From: Lepiota brunneoincarnata
Lineage: Eukaryota > Basidiomycota > Agaricomycetes > Agaricales > Agaricaceae
Length of the DNA: 64,000 nucleotides
Direction of reading: 5' to 3'
Assembly: GCA_023014365.1 (NCBI GenBank)
Contig: JAEBUN010000004.1
Span: 372,001-436,000, forward strand
Part shown: one piece after another, positions 58,501 through 64,000 of the stretch
How positions within the stretch are numbered: position 1 is the stretch's first letter
Layout: each line of letters starts with the position of its first letter
Notes under the pieces: model-generated
Seen by the model: the letters and a program-made list of their open reading frames with translations, nothing else
Databases searched by the model: none
Told to the model about the DNA's origin: nothing
Position numbers and translations under genes: made by a program

Positions 58501-61500
58501 TTGAATGTCATTTACGCTCTTAGCATATACTTTGACAAGGATCCCCCTGGATGGTTGACGTGGGGGAAAGTCGTGAATCTGTACAAATTACCAGACCCGA
58601 CTAAATCCACCTTCCAGCCCTGGGATCGCTCGAGCGATGAAGCTGTTGCAGCGGTGCTTGAAATCGCCACCAATCAGCAATACTGGGAAAAAATATCCGT
58701 TTACTACTCCGAAGAAAACCACCAAACCGCCATGATCCAAGACAACGTGTCCTGTGTCAAATCGATTTGTATGTTATCCCTTGGCTCGGTGCGGGATAAG
58801 TGTGGCTGAGTTATGTAGTCCAACTTCTCGAAGACAGGCCATTCACCGCTTTCAAACCTGTTGTGGAGAAGCTCATCACTGACAAGGATCACAACAAGCA
58901 ACGGGCCGCGGCAGAACTACTAGCGGGTGTCCTAGGAGGTATGACATCTCCCATTTGTATAAATTGTGTTTCTCAGGGAGATCCCAGGTTCGAAGCACTG
59001 GACAACTCAGAAGCAGGAGGCACTATGGGCCTGGTTCACGCCCCATTTGAGAAAAATTTTTGGGCAGAATATCAAAACAGATACCTTGCCCATCTGGTCA
59101 TCATTCATCGAGGTTTGGATTTTCCACTTGTCGAACATACCGTGTGGAGGCACTCAGATTACGTTAATAGTACATGTTCTATCATCGCGATCCCCGAAGA
59201 ATTCAACCATTGGTGGACTGCACTATCGCAGCGTTCAAGTCGCTAGACTACAATGCGGAGATGGCGTTTGATGCTGTGAAGATTGTTACCCTTTATAGAG
59301 CCTTCTACCAAGAGCTGGGAAGGAAATTTGTGGCATGGACTGATGAGACAGTGGAACAATCATGGGCTGAAATTTCCAGTGAACACGATGATGTACGCTC
59401 ACCCTCTTGGGCTTACGTTATTTCTAACATTTGATCTAGGTCCGCGCTTACATTGGGGACATATTGGCATTCTCTGAGAACGTTAAGGTATGGTGTTCAC
59501 CACGTGTTGATTAAAGATGACGTTGCCGAGGGTATCACATTCAGTGGCAGCCTAGGCCATCTTATCCAGAGACGGAGGCTTTTGTCAGAGAATGTCAAGT
59601 CGTTCCAGCAGAATACGACATAATGGGGATGAGAGGCACTTACCATAGGGCAAGAGTGCTTCAACTGGTTGATCGCTTCAAAGTTTGGCGCACAGAACGT
59701 CTTCCAGGTGTTCGGGCATTTCAATCCACTTACGATCGGTAGGTTGTGCAAACAATGGTTTGGTCCGGCCCGTTGGTTGACTCTGAGTTCTCTGCTTCGC
59801 TTCTTTTGCGGATTAGAGTTGGGACAACGGTATGCAAATGGCTATATCAATCCCTGCATGATCTCCACGCCATTTCTGCCTTCGACTACATTTTACCTAT
59901 GATGGTGAGTAAATTCAGTCACGCTCTAATGTTGGTGCTAGAAAACTTAATTCTATCCTCGACCAGTCCGAAATATTCCGCTTTACAGAGCGTAAGCAGA
60001 TTCTTCATATTTATCTTTCCAGCCGATTCAGGAGACACATTCATAGTCAGTGACAATGATGATTTGCCGACACAAGCGAGTCGGCTGCTAGTACGGATGT
60101 GTGGCGTGACACCCCCAGTGCCATTAGTCAGCCCTATATTGGATGCGATCTTCCACACGATTCAAAACTCTCCTGTAAGTGCTCCAGGCTCGTTCTTTGA
60201 GTTGGTTCGCTCACCCGAGGGAAACACAGTCATGGAAAGTCCGGCTCAAAGCTTTGCCGCTGGTTCAAGGTTCGTACTAGTTCTTGGAGTTGCGTTGCAT
60301 GGTGTTCGTTCGACCGGCCAGTGTGAGGTGACGGCAGTTGTCGTTCCTTTTTTCTCTGGCTTCGTTTCTTCGCCCTTTCGATATCGATTGGGTATTAGAT
60401 TTTGGGTTCGCGAAACCGGAAACGAATGTTCTAACGGCTCCCAGTGTTCTATTTCCGACAGCTGCCGTTGATCCCAGAAATCAAAATCGTCGAAATGCTA
60501 GAGGTGAGAACATTAAAAAAATTTCTTTGGTCCTATACATCGCCATTTTGTTGGTTGATTTTATGTGCTGCATGCCCCATCTTTAAACAAGTTTCTAATT
60601 CTGACTGACGGCTTACATCTTACAACTTAGGTGCTGTGCAAGTGCCTCGATGATGAGGTGGTGGAAGTGCGGGAAATGGCAGCCATGTAAGTCCTGTTAT
60701 CCGCCTTTGGTAGCTGATTCGTGCTCCTGCGCTTCGCCTCCTACTCTCCTTCTGCAAGTTGCTTCCAGTTCTCTTCCCTCGACCTTTGGTTTCTCTTCGC
60801 TCTGGAAGCATTTGAAATTTTACATTCCACCACACCCATGGCTCCACCACTCTCATGTGTCCCCCCTGCCCACATGCTTTCCCTCATCTTATTCTCAACG
60901 CGGTTTTGGGTTCCATTATCCGTTTACTTTATCAGTCTGATCACTTTTGCTTCTTCATGTTCCCCTGACTCCTGAACGACGGCTCATTGACTGGTTTATA
61001 AATATAGAACACTTTCTGGGATTCTGCGTCTATCACCGCGGCGTAGTGTGCTGATGTTGAAGGTAAGTTCTGAGCTCCCATTCGGACTCTAGTCATACCA
61101 TTCCCCCTTCCTTAATGTATTCCTTTGCAGGATCGCTTCGTGCGGTTGCTGAAGGGCAGCCATATCCCGAATCGTCAGGATCCTAACTACAATAAAGCGA
61201 TACGACAGAGGCATGCGGCAATTCTGGGCATTTGTGCGCTGGTGGAGAGCTACCCGTATACCGTAGAGAAGTGGATGCCCGAACTGCTAACTGAGGTGCT
61301 GGCGGAGCATACGTACGATCCGGTAGGGATCCCGTCCTGGCATCTGCGAATTATTCAAACATAGTCCCTTTTGTAGATCCCGATATCAGCGACGGTGCGC
61401 AAGTGCGCAAGTAGTTTCAAGCGAACGCACCAGGACACCTGGCACGAAGACTGCAAGCGCTTCAACGATGATCAGCTGGCGGCACTTTCGACTCTGTTAT

Positions 61501-61591
61501 CTGGCTCGTCATATTGTGCGGTGATCTCTATCTATATATCTTCATGTGATAGTTCTGACCCCCAACCTGCCAATGTCGTACAGATGCCTAG
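52547..61591 (+). CDS. BLM10: Proteasome activator BLM10/PA200
   Basis: Giant HEAT-repeat protein that caps the 20S proteasome. About 9 kb with more than 20 introns. Early blocks: MSLPDIARLHINGLPRSP, KYPIPKDKRIKLARLYFELS, LPWKPIYDILSQDLFLSRRQ; middle: FCLQSVLSSHYYLMTF (the latter half coding), LLRVWESINSYKYDERMLHF, LSRQVYYGGAKHLVP-type segment, AVLKYKEDFVSLLRLLRDKT, FSKRGFSWTGKLLSSLLLTL; end: KAIRQRHAAILGICALVESY, PYTVEKWMPELLTEVLAEHT, CASSFKRTHQDTWHEDCKRF. The last intron (61516-61583, GTGCGG...TACAG) joins SSY to YA and a stop, giving the C-terminal Tyr-Tyr-Ala (HbYX) that docks in the proteasome alpha-ring; reading through instead would add about 30 unrelated residues. Conserved stretches checked along the gene are all in frame with plausible splices; not every exon was checked. 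Confidence 0.93.
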
Positions 61592-61873
61592 ATTGCCACG
61601 GAATAATGAAAGGAAGCCACCAGCGCAAAAATAATGAACGAACCAAGGAGACCTTAGAAGCACCCCCTGTTTCTGACGATGGCCCACTTGATGGGGGATG
61701 AGTAAATAGAAGCAATATAATGCTATTATTGCAATGGGTATTCGTATGGAACAGGCCCCGCTGTGAACCATGAACAAAGGAACAGTCTGCGACAGAAAAT
61801 AAAAATAGCACTATGGAACACGTTCACGATCGCAGTGAGGCAGAGAAATGCAAGTTTTATCCGAACGGAAAAA

Positions 61874-62830
61874 TTACACTCGTAGCTGGGGTATTTGACC
61901 ATGCGGAGTAAGGAAAGAAGAATTGCGAGAAAGGGAAAGTGGAGAGGGTTGGCCCTCTTCGAGTGTGTCTTCTAGTTGGGGCGCAACACCAGGTTCAGTA
62001 ATTTCTCTACCGTCTGCAGTTCCTGATCGAGCACCAGCACTTGGTACAAAATCGATGGGCGCCTGTGTGCGGCTCTCATAGCCTGACTTAACCCGATTAT
62101 TTGATACAGACTCTCTGCCAGGAGGAAGGGAAGGGACCCAATGAATTGATGGCAGTGAAAGAGCATAAGCGACGACGAACCTGATCTCAGCAATAAGGTC
62201 GTCAATGGGATACCAAGCCAACGGTCCATAAGCGACGCCTCGCCACCATCCCATTAGGTCTGCCGGTGCAATGTATGCGTGTGCGTGGAGGTGATCTGTG
62301 ACGGGGATTTTGTTGTCCTTGAAAGGAGGCGTAATAAAACCGATACGAAATGAGGGATCGGGTCGTTGAGTGGGTAACGCGGTGGATGGGGTTGCGGGTG
62401 TCGCGGCTGGAAGAAGAGAAGTAAGGAGGCGTATTGCAAGATTGCGGACATTGACGAGGAGGGGGAGGTCTGTTGAAGACTGGTAGAGAGGGGGGCGGGC
62501 GGGCGGTTAAGCTCTCAGAATGGGCTGCGGAGTTCATCTTAACATACCAGAGTGTATATTGATGGTACATGGAGACTGTAACTGAATGTGAGTGGAAACT
62601 TGTGGTCGTAGAGCGCAAAGTACGGACTTGAAGGCGATAATAAGATGACCTTTGGAAGAGACTGGGTGAGCCTTTTCTCGGTAAGCTGTAAAGTTGTCGT
62701 CGCGCCATAGAACCTCTGGCTGTGTGGAGCCTGGAGGAAAGGAGGGCGAGCGGGGAGAGTTTGGAGTTGTGTGAGTGGCAGAAGAGATTATGCTGCACAT
62801 CGGGCAGCCTGGCTTCGGAGCGAAAGCCAT
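61874..62830 (-). CDS. HIT-domain protein (histidine-triad nucleotide hydrolase family)
   Basis: Minus strand, start ATG at 62830, four or five exons. Blocks: MAFAPKPGCPMCSIIS, WRDDNFTAYREKAHPVSSKG, HLIIAFNLHVPSIYTL, SSTDLPLLVNVRNLAIRLL, FRIGFITPPFKDNKIPVTD, and the histidine triad HLHAHAYIAP followed by GWWRGVAYGPLAWYPIDDLI. The tail reads SVSNNRVKSGYESRTQAPID and ends in a Ser/Pro-rich region. HxHxH plus the N-terminal CxxC type layout fits HIT hydrolases related to aprataxin/HNT. Substrate unknown. The start codon is 89 bases from that of the divergent Trax gene. Introns include a GTTCGT donor. Confidence 0.85.
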
Positions 62831-62919
62831 GAGTACTATGTAGCGTGGAGGAGATGGGGGACGAGAGCTGAAACTAGACAACGCAGAACAGTCTCACACG
62901 TGACTTGCCCTCTCATCCC

Positions 62920-63950
62920 ATGCCGTTCTCCCTTCCCCAGCACAACAGGAGTCTCCTCCTGGCCAGTTTCGAAACCTTTAGAGCAGACATCGACGACTAC
63001 AACGACAGGAGAGAGCGCATCATCAAGGTTCATCCCCCTTTCTCTCGTCTACTCACACCACTGGGCTTATCAACGTCAAGGCCAGCCGCGACGTCACAAA
63101 TCTGTCCAAGAAAGTCATATTCCTTCTCCACCGCATCGCGCTCGAAGGCGACGACACATCATACATCCGTGCCGCAGACTCCGGATTTATTAAACTCCGT
63201 GAAGTCCAGGATTTCTATGCTGGTCTCACGCACGACCTCACAGGCCACCATTTCTGGAGATATCACCGCCAAGTCTCCCCAGGGCTCCAGGAATACATTG
63301 AAGCACTAAGCTTCGCTCATTATCTCCAATATGGCACTCTCATCACTTTCGGTGACGTTCAACGCTCTCTCTCTTCCCCCGAAGGTATTCCCGTGCGTCA
63401 TCCAGACTTTGGCCCTTTTGGTACTTTCTATATTTATTAGCGCCCTAGTTTTTTCCGTTGACAGTGTCGGACTACCTCCTTGGCCTTTCTGATCTGACTG
63501 GCGAGCTTATGCGGCTCGCTATATCCGGGCTATCAGCACACAAGGGCGGTCACGCCAGGGCGACTCAAATATGTGCTTTTGTTAGGGCATGCAGGGCAGG
63601 TCAGCAGAAATACTGTCTTTCTTTACCAGGCTGAATGTGCTCCCCAGACTTTGAACAGTATACAACTTTAATTACCCGAGCTACGCAAAAAACAGAGTGT
63701 TACTGCTCAATCCCTCGAGAAAATTGAAGATGGTTGGTCTACGCATCCCCTGGAACAGAGCTTTCCCCCTGCTTACCATAACCCAGCCGCATACGCTATT
63801 GCCGTCCGTGCTTCCGAATACGACCTAACTCTGGAGATGTTGGATGACATTGTCGCTCAATCTATCTCTCGCTTTTCGGACGGCCCGCTGGCCCGCACAA
63901 GAAGGAGCGAGCTTGATGACACTCGAAACGCAGATGACAGTCTAAGCTAG
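62920..63950 (+). CDS. TSNAX: Translin-associated factor X (Trax), one apparent frameshift
   Basis: RNase subunit of the translin/Trax (C3PO) complex. Exons begin at 62920 with MPFSLPQHNRSLLLASFETF, then NDRRERIIK and ASRDVTNLSKKVIFLLHRIA. The catalytic region shows SPGLQEYIEALSFAHYLQYG and VSDYLLGLSDLTGELMRLAI, with the acidic residues (Glu in LQEYIEA and TGELM) that mark Trax rather than translin. After DFEQYTTLIT the frame breaks at a CCC run (63675-63677); removing one C gives ELRKKQSVTAQSLEKIED and then AAYAIAVRASEYDLTLEMLD to the stop at 63948-63950. Between them a GTTGGT intron joins cleanly. So one extra base is present, by error or mutation. The product would be about 290 residues. 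Confidence 0.82.
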
Positions 63951-64000
63951 ATGCCCCATCCGAAGTGTCTTACCCCGCTGTTCAGCTAGAGACTTGTGTC

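Noticed and set aside
61395..61634. Longer BLM10 C-terminus by reading through 61516
   Set aside because: It adds about 30 unrelated residues and removes the conserved Tyr-Tyr-Ala end; the intron restores it exactly.
1..64000. CRISPR arrays, prophage or operons
   Set aside because: Spliced eukaryotic genes throughout; no spaced direct repeats were seen.

Overview
The window reads as nuclear DNA of a mushroom-forming basidiomycete (Agaricomycetes). Nearly every gene is split by many GT-AG introns of about 45-70 nt, intergenic gaps are short, and the encoded proteins look like agaricomycete versions of general eukaryotic housekeeping proteins. No rRNA, convincing tRNA, CRISPR array or intact transposon was seen. 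All exon structures were built by hand from reading frame, splice signals and family conservation.

Layout. 1-6.5 kb: 3' end of a CBS/PB1 membrane protein, SAGA subunit Sgf11, a small two-helix membrane protein (minus), a UPF0658 Golgi membrane protein and the Qc-SNARE Bet1. 7-11.8 kb: an Ulp1-type SUMO protease (minus), divergent from a Yippee protein, then a doubtful small gene. 11.8-16.2 kb: a gene-poor stretch. 16.2-20.3 kb: a Ras-like GTPase, a BTB-type protein and peroxisomal membrane protein PXMP4/PMP24 (minus). 20.3-23.1 kb: a second gene-poor stretch. 23.1-34.3 kb: MTC1, complex I subunit NDUFS3 (minus) divergent from spliceosomal Cwf7/SPF27, a 1,646-residue disordered protein of unknown function, and succinate-CoA ligase beta (minus). 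34.8-44.8 kb: a DinB-like protein, histone deacetylase Rpd3, DNA-repair protein XPA/Rad14, acyl-CoA thioesterase Tes1, ribosomal protein eS27 (minus) and a BTG/Tob-domain protein. 45-52.3 kb: a 59-residue small gene with a TATA promoter, biotin synthase, an exonuclease-like gene and an unknown coiled-coil protein. 52.5-64 kb: the proteasome activator BLM10/PA200, a HIT-domain protein (minus) divergent from Trax (TSNAX).

The genes form no single pathway. Shared themes are chromatin (Sgf11, Rpd3), ubiquitin/SUMO/proteasome (Ulp1, BLM10), mitochondria (NDUFS3, LSC2, biotin synthase) and RNA (Cwf7, Trax, exonuclease-like, BTG). The most unusual signals are structural: several exons of 2-11 nt that are needed to restore conserved protein motifs, a last BLM10 exon that exists only to finish the HbYX motif, and three genes (Ulp1, exonuclease-like, Trax) each broken by one extra base in a short G or C run. 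Those three breaks could be assembly errors or real mutations.
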